From Streptomyces sp. TLI_171 (GTDB lineage: Bacteria; Actinomycetota; Actinomycetes; Streptomycetales; Streptomycetaceae): a stretch of DNA of 64,000 nucleotides. A model generated the notes under the pieces. It did no database searches. It saw nothing but the letters and a program-made list of their open reading frames with translations, and was not told where the DNA came from. The stretch's first letter is position 1. Each line of letters opens with the position of its first letter. Location: assembly GCF_003610255.1 (NCBI RefSeq), contig NZ_RAPS01000001.1:434001-498000 (forward strand). Reading direction: 5' to 3'. This document shows, piece after piece, positions 8,493-16,610 of the stretch. The translations under genes were made by a program, and so were the position numbers.

Positions 8493-9419
8493 CTATCCGA
8501 TCACGCCCGCCGCGCGCAGCAGCCAGCGGTTGGTGCGGCCGACCAGCCCGGCCTTGTCGAGCACCGAGACCACCTTCTGCGCCATCTCCACCTTGGTGGC
8601 CCGCCAGTTCGGGTTGGCCCGGGCGACGGCCTTGCCGACCTTGGGGTCGACGCCGACGGCGGCGTAGAGGCGGGGGTGGATCAGGGCGGTGGTGGCGTAG
8701 TAGACGATCAGCCCGATGAACAGCTGCTCGTACCGGCGGCGGATCGGGCCGAGGTGCTTGCGGACCAGTTCCTCGCGGGCGTAGCTGATGTGCCGGGCCT
8801 CCTCGATGACGTGGATCCGGGAGACCTGCCGGGTGAGCGGCTGCAGGGTCTCGTCGTTCATCACCTCGCGCTGGAAGGCGTCCAGGATCTCCTCGACGTA
8901 CATGGTGCCGCCGAAGGTCTGGCTGTGGGTGGAGATCGCCTTGAACAGGCGGCCGAGGTTGTGCGCGACGAAGCCGGCGCCGTACGCGGGGACGCCCATC
9001 TTGGCGATCATGCGGGCGAACATGATCGAGTGCCGGCACTCGTCGGCGATCTCGGTGAGCGCGTACTGCACGTGGTTGCTGGTGGGGTCCCGGTCGAAGG
9101 CGTGGCGCAGCAGCATCTGCATCAGGATCTCCTCGAACCAGATTCCGACGCTGGCGATCGAGGCGACCTCGTGCTTGGAGAGTTCGATCCGCTCCTCGTC
9201 GGTCATCCGCTCCCACAGGTCGGTGCCGTAGAGGGAGAGGTGCCGGGGCGGGCAGTAGTAGGCGCCGGGGACGGGCGCGGCGTCCCAGTCGACGTCCTTG
9301 AGGGGGTTGAACGAGAGCTTCGCGGAGGAGGCGAGCAGGCGTTCGGCGGTGCGTTCCCGGTCGGGGGCGGTGCGCTCGCGGTCGGGAGCGGTGGGGGTGG
9401 CGGCGGGCTGGGGCGGCAT
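8493..9419 (-). CDS. AurF-like diiron oxygenase
   Basis: 308 residues. It is similar in layout to p-aminobenzoate N-oxygenase AurF: all-helical, with carboxylate/His iron ligands in EEILMQMLLRHAF, ALTEIADECRHSIMF (ExxxH), YVEEILDAFQRE and IHVIEEARHISYAREEL (ExxxH). The family uses a non-haem diiron centre and oxygen to oxidise amines or other substrates. The N-terminus repeats APDRERT twice, a local duplication. ATG 9419 follows AAGGAG. No biosynthetic cluster surrounds it, so the substrate cannot be guessed. Confidence 0.87.
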   Translation of the reverse strand: MPPQPAATPTAPDRERTAPDRERTAERLLASSAKLSFNPLKDVDWDAAPVPGAYYCPPRHLSLYGTDLWERMTDEERIELSKHEVASIASVGIWFEEILMQMLLRHAFDRDPTSNHVQYALTEIADECRHSIMFARMIAKMGVPAYGAGFVAHNLGRLFKAISTHSQTFGGTMYVEEILDAFQREVMNDETLQPLTRQVSRIHVIEEARHISYAREELVRKHLGPIRRRYEQLFIGLIVYYATTALIHPRLYAAVGVDPKVGKAVARANPNWRATKVEMAQKVVSVLDKAGLVGRTNRWLLRAAGVIG

Positions 9420-9638
9420 GCCGGCTCCTTCGCGGTGGGGCGGTCGAGGGTGTGGAGGTGGCTCTGCCGCGAAGGTAGAAGTTATTAGACTGTCCGTCAA
9501 TACACTGCGCACAAGGAGGCCCCGACCCCCGCCCGACCGATGCAGGGACCTCACAATCGCTTCACGTCTCGGCTTCGGCGACAGCCGAAGCACGTCCCGG
9601 GCCGTCCGGCCGGCGACCGGGCGCCGCGCGACGGGGCG

Positions 9639-10586
9639 TCAGCCCGCCCAGGCCGCCGGGTCCTGCCAGGCGGCCAGCTGCCGGGTGCTCTCGAAGCGCA
9701 GCCGCCCGCCGCTCACCGGATCGGTGAACTCCAGCGAGCGCGCCAGGAGTTGGAGCGGGCGCCGGTAGTCCTCGACCTCCGGGTCGGGCAGCACCGCGGG
9801 GTAGAGCGGGTCGCCGAGCAGCGGCAGCCCGAGGCCGTTCATGTGCACCCGCAGCTGGTGCGTCCGTCCGGTGCGCGGGGCCAGCCGGTAGCGGCCCAGG
9901 CCCGCGCGCACCTCGACCAGTTCGACCCGGCTCTCCGCGTTCGGCACCCCCGGCGCCTCGTAGGCGTCCAGCCGGCCGCGGTCCTTCAGGATCCGGCTGC
10001 GGACCACCGCGGGCAGCGCCACCGCCGGGTCGTGCCGGGCGATCGCCTCGTACTCCTTGACGGCCTCCCGCCGCTCGAAGAGCCCCTGGTAGGCGCCGCG
10101 CAGCGCGGGGTCCGCGACGAACAGCACCACGCCCGCGGTGAGCCGGTCCAGCCGGTGCGCGGGGCTCAGCCTGGGCAGGCCGAGGTCGTGCCGCAGCCGG
10201 GCCAGCGCGGTCTGCACGGCGTGGCTGCCGCGCGGGGTGGTGGCCAGGAAGTGCGGCTTGTCGGCGACCACGATCCGCTCGTCGCGGTGCAGCACCTCGA
10301 CCGCGAACGGCACCACCGGCTCGGGCGGCCCGGGCTCCCGGTGGAACCAGACGTGGCCGCCGGGCCGGTACGGCGTCCCGGCGGTGATCGGGCCGTCGGG
10401 GCCGAGGAACTCGCCGGCCGCCAGCATCGCCGCGATCCGCCCCTCCCCCGCCGCGGCCCCGTACCGCTCCGCCAGGTACTCGCGCACCGTTTCCCACCCG
10501 CCGTCGAGGGGCAGCCGCACGTGCACGGGGTCGATGCCGTCGCGCTGCGGCAGCGGGCTCACCGGGGCGGGTTTCCTACGCGCCAC
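9639..10586 (-). CDS. RluA-family pseudouridine synthase
   Basis: 315 residues. The catalytic motif is HRLDRLTAGVVLF; the Asp converts uridine to pseudouridine in RNA. Supporting stretches are VVADKPHFLATTPRG and RTGRTHQLRVHMNGLGLPLLGDPLYP. Actinomycetes often carry several such enzymes for 23S rRNA or tRNA; the site modified here cannot be told. The N-terminal 80 residues are divergent and may be a degenerate S4-like domain. It reads away from the large PAS/SpoIIE gene. Confidence 0.93.
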   Translation of the reverse strand: MARRKPAPVSPLPQRDGIDPVHVRLPLDGGWETVREYLAERYGAAAGEGRIAAMLAAGEFLGPDGPITAGTPYRPGGHVWFHREPGPPEPVVPFAVEVLHRDERIVVADKPHFLATTPRGSHAVQTALARLRHDLGLPRLSPAHRLDRLTAGVVLFVADPALRGAYQGLFERREAVKEYEAIARHDPAVALPAVVRSRILKDRGRLDAYEAPGVPNAESRVELVEVRAGLGRYRLAPRTGRTHQLRVHMNGLGLPLLGDPLYPAVLPDPEVEDYRRPLQLLARSLEFTDPVSGGRLRFESTRQLAAWQDPAAWAG

Positions 10587-10721
10587 GGCGTGCCGCCCCG
10601 GGGCCGGTCCGGTCGAAGTCCATCCGGCCCACTTTAGTGGTCGGTCACCCGTCTGGGCGCGGGCGGCCCGTCATGCGACCATGGCAGGGCGGTACCCGCC
10701 CCCGGAACGGCAGGTGGCCAG

Positions 10722-13700
10722 ATGGACACCGACAAGCAGGGCATGATTCCCCGAACCCGCCCCACCGCGCCGCTCGCGGCAGGCGGCGCGCCGGTCCCGG
10801 ACGGCCTGCTGTCGATCCCGGTGGCCACCGCCGTGGTCGCGGCGGACGGCCGGATCCTGCACTGGAGCCCCGACGCGGAGGCCCTGCTCGGCCACCCGGC
10901 GTCGGAGGCGGTGGGCGCCCGCGCGGCGGACATCCTGGTCGGCCCGGAGCGACGCAAGTCGGTGCTGGAGCTGTTCGGCCGGATCCTGTCCGGGCACCCC
11001 TGGTCGGGCGTCTTCCCGGTCCGGCACCGGGACGGGCACTCGGTGCAGCTGGACTTCCGCACCTACCCGGTGCTCGGGCAGGACGGCCGCCCGATGGTGC
11101 TGGCGGTGGCCTCGGACGTGGGCGCGGTGCGCCGGCTGGCCTCGGACCTGGCGGTGCTGGACGGGTTCTTCACGCAGTCGCCGGTGGGCATGTCGGTGTT
11201 CGACACCGAGCTGCGCTTCGTGCGGCTGAACGAGGCGCTGGCGGCGATCAACGGCGTCCCGGTGGAGCAGCACCTGCACCGCCGGCTGACCGAGGTGGTG
11301 CCGGGCATCGACGGGCAGCAGGCCGAGCGGGTGATGCGCCGGGTGCTGGCGACCGGCACGCCCGAGCTGGACATCCGCACGCACGGCTGGACGCCGGCCG
11401 ACCCGGAGCGCGAGCACGCCTGGTCGGCGTCCTGTTTCCGGCTGGAACAGCCGGACGGCACGGTGCTCGGCGTGAGCACGACCATCGTGGACATCACCAG
11501 CCGCTTCGAGGCGGAGACCGCCGCCGCGGCCGCCCAGGACCGGCTGGCGCTGCTGAACGAGGCCTCCACCCGGATCGGGACCACCCTGGACCTGGCGACC
11601 ACCGCCCGGGAGCTGGCCGAGACGGCCACCCCGCGGCTGGCGGACACCGTGGTGGTCGAGGTGCTGGACGACCTGGTGCGCGGCGAGGCGCCCTCGCTGC
11701 CGGACCGGGTCGACCGGTCGGCGGTGCTGCGCCGCCTGGCCTTCCACACCGTGCCGGGCAGCGGCATGACGCCGATCGCCGCGGAGGGCACCGTCCAGCG
11801 CTTCCACCCCAGCACCCCGTACGCCTGGGCGCTGTCGCACGGCCGGCCGGTGCTGCTGCCGCGCACCGACGAGCCGTCGATGAGCTGGTTCGCGGACGAC
11901 CCGGTCCGGGGCGGGGCGATCCGCTCGCAGGGGGTGCGGTCGCTGATGGTGGTGCCGCTGATCGCCCGCGGCGCGGCGATCGGCACCGCGACGTTCTTCC
12001 GCTCCCGCACCGACGTGCCCTACGACCACTCCGACCTGGCCCTGGCCAGCGAGCTGGCCGGGCGGGCGGCGGTGTCGATCGACAACGCCCTGCTGTACAC
12101 CCGGGAGCGGGACGCGGCCGAGCAGCGGCAGCGGGCCCTGGAGGCGGCGGAGGCGGCGCAGCAGCGCCTGGCGCTGCTGAACGAGGCGTCGACCCGGATC
12201 GGCACCACGCTGGACCTGTCCACCACCGCGCAGGAGCTGGTGGAGGTGGTGCTGCCGCGGTTCGCGGACTTCGTGACGGTGGACATCCGCGAGGCGGTGC
12301 TGACCGGCGAGGACCCGGAGCCGGTGCCGGAGTCCGGTTCGGTGATGCTGCGGGCGGTCGCGGTCGGCGAGCGGGACGGCGGCGTGCAGTTGGCGGGCGC
12401 GGCGGACGAGGTCGGGATGGCGTCCCGGTCGGCGCAGCTGTACGCGCAGGCGATGCGCACCGGGCGGTCGATCCTGGTGCCGCACGTGGACGAGTTCGCG
12501 CTGCGCCGGATCGTCGCGCATCCGGACCGGATCCAGCCGAGCCTTGAGGCGGGCGTGCACTCGTACCTGATGGTGCCGCTGCTGGCGCGCGGTCAGGTGC
12601 TGGGCGGGGTGGAGTTCGTGCGGGTGCAGAACCCGGAGCCGTTCACCTCGGCGGACCTTGCGCTGGGCGAGGAGTTGGCGGCGCGGGCGGCGGTCTGCAT
12701 CGACAACTCCCGGCTGTACCGGCGGGAGCGGGACACGGCGCTGACCCTGCAGCGCAGCCTGCTGCCGCAGGACGTGCACCGCACGCCGGGGCTGGAGATC
12801 GCCTACCGGTACCTGCCGTCCAGCGTGGGCGACGAGGTGGGCGGCGACTGGTTCGACGTGGTGCCGCTGACCGGCGGGCGGGTGGCGCTGATCGTCGGCG
12901 ACGTGATGGGGCACGGCATCCGGGCGGCGGCGACGATGGGTCAGTTGCGGACGGTGGCGCGGACGCTGGTGACGCTGGACCTGGATCCGGCGCGGGTGCT
13001 GCGGCGCCTGGACGAGGCCACCGCGCAGCTCGGCGCGGACCAGTTCGCGACCTGCGTGTGCGCGGTGTTCGACCCGGTGGACGAGGAGTGCATCCTGGCG
13101 TCGGCGGGGCACCTGCCGCCGGTGGTGTCGGAGCGTGACGGCGAGGCGCGGCTGGTGACCCCGCCGCCGGGGGCGCCGCTGGGCGTGGGCGGGGTGCCGT
13201 TCGAGTCGGTGCGGTTCCCGCTGCGCGAGGACGGGCTGCTGGTGCTGTACACGGACGGGCTGGTGGAGCGGCGCGGCCAGGACCTGGACCAGGGCCTGGA
13301 GTTGCTGCGCGAGACGGTGACGCGCCGGCAGGACACCCTGGAGCGCGGCTGCGACGCGGTGCTGGGGGCGCTCGGGGCGACGCTCGGGCAGGACGACGTC
13401 GCGGTGATCATGGCGCACGCGGGGCCGGTCGGCGCGGACCAGCTGGCGACGCTGGCGCTGTCCGGCGATCCGGCGCTGCTGCGGCACGCCCGGGACTTCA
13501 CCCGGCGGACGCTGACCGGCTGGGGGCTGGCTTCGCTGGTGGAGCCGGTGGTGCTGCTGACCGGCGAGCTGCTGGCCAACGCCCTGTTGCACGCGGGTTC
13601 GCCGCTGCAGCTGCGGGTGTTCCGGGGTGCGCTGCTGACGGTGGAGGTGTCGGACGCGGACAGCCGGGAGCCGCGGCTGCGGCCGGCCGGGGAGCACGAC

Positions 13701-13820
13701 GAGGGCGGCCGGGGCATGGTGCTGATCAACGAGTTGGCGCACCGCTGGGGCAGCCGGGCCACCCGGGACGGCAAGGTGGTCTGGTTCGAGATGGAGCTCC
13801 CGGTCCGATCGTCGCACTGA
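10722..13820 (+). CDS. PAS-GAF-GAF-SpoIIE phosphatase-HATPase regulator
   Basis: 1032 residues, no membrane segment. By eye the order is two PAS domains (about 27-135 and 143-260), two GAF domains (about 290-455 and 495-665), a PP2C-type SpoIIE phosphatase (about 690-880, with VGDEVGGDWFDV and VGDVMGHGI supplying metal Asp residues), and an RsbW-like HATPase (about 895-1028, GELLANALLHAG and EGGRGMVLINELAHRWG). Such proteins act on STAS anti-anti-sigma factors in partner-switching circuits that control alternative sigma factors. The linker RLALLNEASTRIGTTLDL occurs twice, before each GAF, showing internal duplication of a linker-GAF unit. No STAS or sigma gene is adjacent. ATG 10722 follows AGGTGG. 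Confidence 0.92.
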   Translation: MDTDKQGMIPRTRPTAPLAAGGAPVPDGLLSIPVATAVVAADGRILHWSPDAEALLGHPASEAVGARAADILVGPERRKSVLELFGRILSGHPWSGVFPVRHRDGHSVQLDFRTYPVLGQDGRPMVLAVASDVGAVRRLASDLAVLDGFFTQSPVGMSVFDTELRFVRLNEALAAINGVPVEQHLHRRLTEVVPGIDGQQAERVMRRVLATGTPELDIRTHGWTPADPEREHAWSASCFRLEQPDGTVLGVSTTIVDITSRFEAETAAAAAQDRLALLNEASTRIGTTLDLATTARELAETATPRLADTVVVEVLDDLVRGEAPSLPDRVDRSAVLRRLAFHTVPGSGMTPIAAEGTVQRFHPSTPYAWALSHGRPVLLPRTDEPSMSWFADDPVRGGAIRSQGVRSLMVVPLIARGAAIGTATFFRSRTDVPYDHSDLALASELAGRAAVSIDNALLYTRERDAAEQRQRALEAAEAAQQRLALLNEASTRIGTTLDLSTTAQELVEVVLPRFADFVTVDIREAVLTGEDPEPVPESGSVMLRAVAVGERDGGVQLAGAADEVGMASRSAQLYAQAMRTGRSILVPHVDEFALRRIVAHPDRIQPSLEAGVHSYLMVPLLARGQVLGGVEFVRVQNPEPFTSADLALGEELAARAAVCIDNSRLYRRERDTALTLQRSLLPQDVHRTPGLEIAYRYLPSSVGDEVGGDWFDVVPLTGGRVALIVGDVMGHGIRAAATMGQLRTVARTLVTLDLDPARVLRRLDEATAQLGADQFATCVCAVFDPVDEECILASAGHLPPVVSERDGEARLVTPPPGAPLGVGGVPFESVRFPLREDGLLVLYTDGLVERRGQDLDQGLELLRETVTRRQDTLERGCDAVLGALGATLGQDDVAVIMAHAGPVGADQLATLALSGDPALLRHARDFTRRTLTGWGLASLVEPVVLLTGELLANALLHAGSPLQLRVFRGALLTVEVSDADSREPRLRPAGEHDEGGRGMVLINELAHRWGSRATRDGKVVWFEMELPVRSSH

Positions 13821-14015
13821 CCGGACGTCAACTCCCTTGTGGTGCAGCCGAGTCAACTTCGCGCCAGCCCGGGTACGGCATCCGGCGGTACCGCACTCAC
13901 TCCTCGCGGCGGCGGTGTTGGCCCGGACGGGTGACTCCCCGGACCGTGGCGTGCACCGCGCCGGCGGCGGCCCCGATGATCGTTCGTGTCCAGCACCAAT
14001 TCCCTGGAGGACCCG

Positions 14016-14330
14016 ATGCGTTCCAGCCTCGTCAAGGCCACCACCGCCACCTTCCTCGCCGGCCTCGCCCTGCTCGGCGGCGCGGGCACCGCGTCCGCGC
14101 ACCACATGGCTCACCCGCACGGTTCGCTCGCCGTCGGCGGCGACGCGGCCGCGATCGGCGGCAGCGCCGGGGCGGTCGGCGGCGACGCCTGGGCGCAGGA
14201 CGGCAACGCGGGCGCGATCGGCGGCGACGCCGAGGCGCTGACCGGTTCGGCGCTGGCGGTCGGCGGCGACGCCCTGGCCGACGGCGGCGACGCGCTGGCG
14301 GTCGGCGGGGACGCGTCCTCCGCGCAGTGA
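14016..14330 (+). CDS. Small secreted GGDA-repeat protein
   Basis: 104 residues. A clear signal peptide (MRSSLVKATTATFLAGLAL..ASA/HHMAHPHG) is followed by about 65 residues that repeat a hexa- to hepta-residue unit around (V/I)GGDA (VGGDAAAIGG, VGGDAWAQDG, IGGDAEALTG, VGGDALADGG, VGGDASS). The period, with small and Asp residues, suggests a beta-solenoid-like or Gly-loop fibre, but no family was recognised. The ATG at 14016 follows TGGAGGACCCG; upstream in-frame ATG 13986 lacks a ribosome site. A terminator hairpin follows. A role as a secreted matrix or surface peptide is only a guess. Confidence 0.75.
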   Translation: MRSSLVKATTATFLAGLALLGGAGTASAHHMAHPHGSLAVGGDAAAIGGSAGAVGGDAWAQDGNAGAIGGDAEALTGSALAVGGDALADGGDALAVGGDASSAQ

Positions 14331-14341
14331 TCCCGGGCCGG

Positions 14342-14377
14342 CGGCCGGGCGGCGCCCTCGCGGACGCCGCCCGGCCG
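14342..14377. terminator. 13-bp hairpin between convergent genes
   Basis: CGGCCGGGCGGCG (14342-14354) pairs with CGCCGCCCGGCCG (14365-14377). It lies between the GGDA-repeat gene and the SDR gene stop, and probably acts in both directions. Confidence 0.65.
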
Positions 14378-14385
14378 TCGCGCTG

Positions 14386-15153
14386 CTACAGCGGCGTGAC
14401 GTACGCGCCGGAGATGCCGCCGTCCACCAGGAAGGTGTTGGCGGTCATGAACGAGGAGTCGTCGCTGGCCAGGAAGGCCACCGCGGCGGCGATCTCCTCG
14501 GGTTCGGCGAACCGGCCGAGCGGGATGTGCACCAGGCGGCGGGCGGCCCGCTCCGGGTCCTTGGCGAACAGTTCCTGCAGCAGCGGGGTGTTGACCGGCC
14601 CCGGGCAGAGCGCGTTGACCCGGATCCCCTCGCGGGCGAACTCCACGCCCAGCTCGCGGCTCATCGCCAGCACCCCGCCCTTGGAGGCGCTGTAGGAGAT
14701 CTGCGAGGTCGCCGCGCCCATCACCGCGACGAACGACGCGGTGTTGATGATCGAGCCCTTGCCCTGCCGCCGCATGTGGCCGATGGCGTACTTGCAGCAC
14801 AGGTACACCGAGGTCAGGTTGACGTCCTGGACGCGCTTCCACGCCTCCAGGCCGGTGACCAGGATGGAGTCGTCGTCGGGCGGCGAGATGCCCGCGTTGT
14901 TGAACGCCACGTCGAGGCTGCCGTAGTGCTCGACGGCGGTGTCGAACAGCGTCCGGACCTGCTCCTCGTCCGTCACGTCGGTGCGCACGAACAGGCCGCC
15001 GACCTCGTTGGCGGCCTTGGCGCCGGTCTCCTCGTCGATGTCGGCGCAGACCACCTTCGCGCCCTCGGCGGCGAACCGGCGCACGGTGGCCAGTCCGATC
15101 CCGCTGCCCGCACCGGTGACGACCGCCACCCGGCCGTCAAGTCGCTTGCTCAT
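14386..15153 (-). CDS. SDR-family oxidoreductase
   Basis: 255 residues. It has the NAD(P)-binding TGAGSGIG motif, NNAG, the active-site Ser in NTASF and YSASKGG (Tyr/Lys). This classical short-chain dehydrogenase fold oxidises an alcohol or reduces a ketone. It is the last gene of a three-gene set with aldehyde dehydrogenase and a glutamine-synthetase-like enzyme, which suggests a step in amine or amino-alcohol catabolism. Two starts are possible: ATG 15162 overlaps the upstream stop, and ATG 15153, nine bases after GGAGGA, is preferred. Substrate inferred from context only. Confidence 0.88.
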   Translation of the reverse strand: MSKRLDGRVAVVTGAGSGIGLATVRRFAAEGAKVVCADIDEETGAKAANEVGGLFVRTDVTDEEQVRTLFDTAVEHYGSLDVAFNNAGISPPDDDSILVTGLEAWKRVQDVNLTSVYLCCKYAIGHMRRQGKGSIINTASFVAVMGAATSQISYSASKGGVLAMSRELGVEFAREGIRVNALCPGPVNTPLLQELFAKDPERAARRLVHIPLGRFAEPEEIAAAVAFLASDDSSFMTANTFLVDGGISGAYVTPL

Positions 15154-15158
15154 GGGGC

Positions 15159-16535
15159 TCATTCCTCCGTGGCGATGAAGACGTTCTTGGTCTCGGTGAA
15201 GGCGTGCAGGGCGTCCGGTCCGAGCTCGCGGCCCAGGCCGGACTGCTTGAATCCGCCGAACGGCGTCCAGTAGCGCACCGAGGAGTGCGAGTTGACGGAC
15301 AGGTTGCCCGCCTCCACGGCCCGGGCGACGCGCAGCGCCCGGCCCACGTCGCGGGTCCAGATCGACCCGGACAGGCCGTAGTCGGTGGCGTTGGCGATCC
15401 GCACCGCGTCGCTCTCGCCGCGGAACGGCACCACGGCGACGACCGGGCCGAACACCTCCTCGGTGAACGCCCGGTGATCCGGGGAGATCGGCGCCAGCAC
15501 CGTCGGCGGGAACCAGAACCCGGGCCCGTCGGGGGCGCTGCCGCGGAACGCCACCTCGGTGTCGCCGTCCACGTACGAGGCGACGCGCTGCCGGTGCGCG
15601 GCCGAGATCAGCGGGCCCATCTCGGTCTTCTCGTCCCGCGGGTCGCCGACCCGGACGCCCCGCACGGCGCTCTCCAGCCGGCCCAGGAACTCCTCGTAGA
15701 CGCTCGCCTCGACCAGGATCCGGGAGCGCGCGCAGCAGTCCTGCCCGGCGTTGTCGAACACCGCGTAGGGGGCGGTGGCCGCGGCCTTCTCCAGGTCGGC
15801 GTCGGCGAACACGATGTTGGCGCTCTTGCCGCCGAGTTCCAGCGTGACGGGCTTGACCTGGGCGGCGCAGCCCGCCATCACGGCCTTGCCGACGGCGGTG
15901 GAGCCGGTGAACACCACCTTGCGGACGTCCGGGTGGGTGACGAAGCGCTGCCCGACCACCGGGCCGCGGCCCGGCAGCACCTGCAGCACGCCCTCGGGCA
16001 GACCGGCCCGCAGGGCGAGTTCGGCCAGCCGCAGCGCGGTGAGCGGGGTCGGCTCGGCGGGCTTGACGATCACGGTGTTGCCGGCGGCCAGCGCGGGCGC
16101 GAGGGCCCAGGCCGCGATCGGCATCGGGAAGTTCCACGGCACGATCACGCCGACCACGCCGAGCGGTTCGTGGAAGGTCACGTCCAGGCCGCCGGCGACC
16201 GGGATCTGCCGGCCGAACAGCCGCTCCGGCGCGCCCGCGTAGTACTCGATGACGTCGCGGGCGTTGCCGGCCTCCCAGCGGGCGTTGCCGATGGTGTGGC
16301 CGGCGTTGGCGACCTCCAGCGCGGCCAGGAACTCTCGGTCGGCGTCCACCTCGGCGGCGAACCGCCGCAGCAGCCGGGCCCGGTCGCCCGGGCTGACGGC
16401 CCGCCAGGTCTCGAACGCGGCCGTCGCCCGGGCGATCGCGGCGTCGGCGGCGGCCCGGCCGGCCAGCTCGACGGTCTCGATCACCTCCTCGGTGGCGGGG
16501 TTGACGACCCGGTACAGGTCGGGTTCCTCGGTCAC
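15159..16535 (-). CDS. Aldehyde dehydrogenase (NAD(P)-dependent)
   Basis: 458 residues. It has the Rossmann region PWNFPMPIAAWALAPALAAGNT, FTGSTAVGKAV, the catalytic Glu in LELGGKSAN and Cys in GQDCCARS. It oxidises an aldehyde to the acid. Located between a gamma-glutamyl ligase-like gene and an SDR, it resembles the dehydrogenases that oxidise gamma-glutamyl-aminoaldehydes in polyamine or ethanolamine breakdown. GTG at 16535 is chosen because GAGGAGAGC precedes it. Its stop overlaps the first possible start of the SDR (ATGA), so the two are translationally coupled. Confidence 0.92.
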   Translation of the reverse strand: MTEEPDLYRVVNPATEEVIETVELAGRAAADAAIARATAAFETWRAVSPGDRARLLRRFAAEVDADREFLAALEVANAGHTIGNARWEAGNARDVIEYYAGAPERLFGRQIPVAGGLDVTFHEPLGVVGVIVPWNFPMPIAAWALAPALAAGNTVIVKPAEPTPLTALRLAELALRAGLPEGVLQVLPGRGPVVGQRFVTHPDVRKVVFTGSTAVGKAVMAGCAAQVKPVTLELGGKSANIVFADADLEKAAATAPYAVFDNAGQDCCARSRILVEASVYEEFLGRLESAVRGVRVGDPRDEKTEMGPLISAAHRQRVASYVDGDTEVAFRGSAPDGPGFWFPPTVLAPISPDHRAFTEEVFGPVVAVVPFRGESDAVRIANATDYGLSGSIWTRDVGRALRVARAVEAGNLSVNSHSSVRYWTPFGGFKQSGLGRELGPDALHAFTETKNVFIATEE

Positions 16536-16610
16536 GCGCTCTCCTCGCTCCGGTCGGGTGTCACAGCCGCTCGTCCTCACCTCGGCCGCGTTGCCGCAGC
16601 CGCCCCGCCG

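Noticed and set aside
9481..9505. TATTAGACTGTCCGTCAATA as a TetR-type operator upstream of the diiron oxygenase
   Set aside because: Only the outer four bases on each side match; no regulator gene is next to it.
10671..14120. A 1149-codon minus-strand frame antisense to the PAS/SpoIIE regulator
   Set aside because: Composition is His/Arg/Gln-rich without any domain, as in reverse-frame shadows; the plus strand has full domains.
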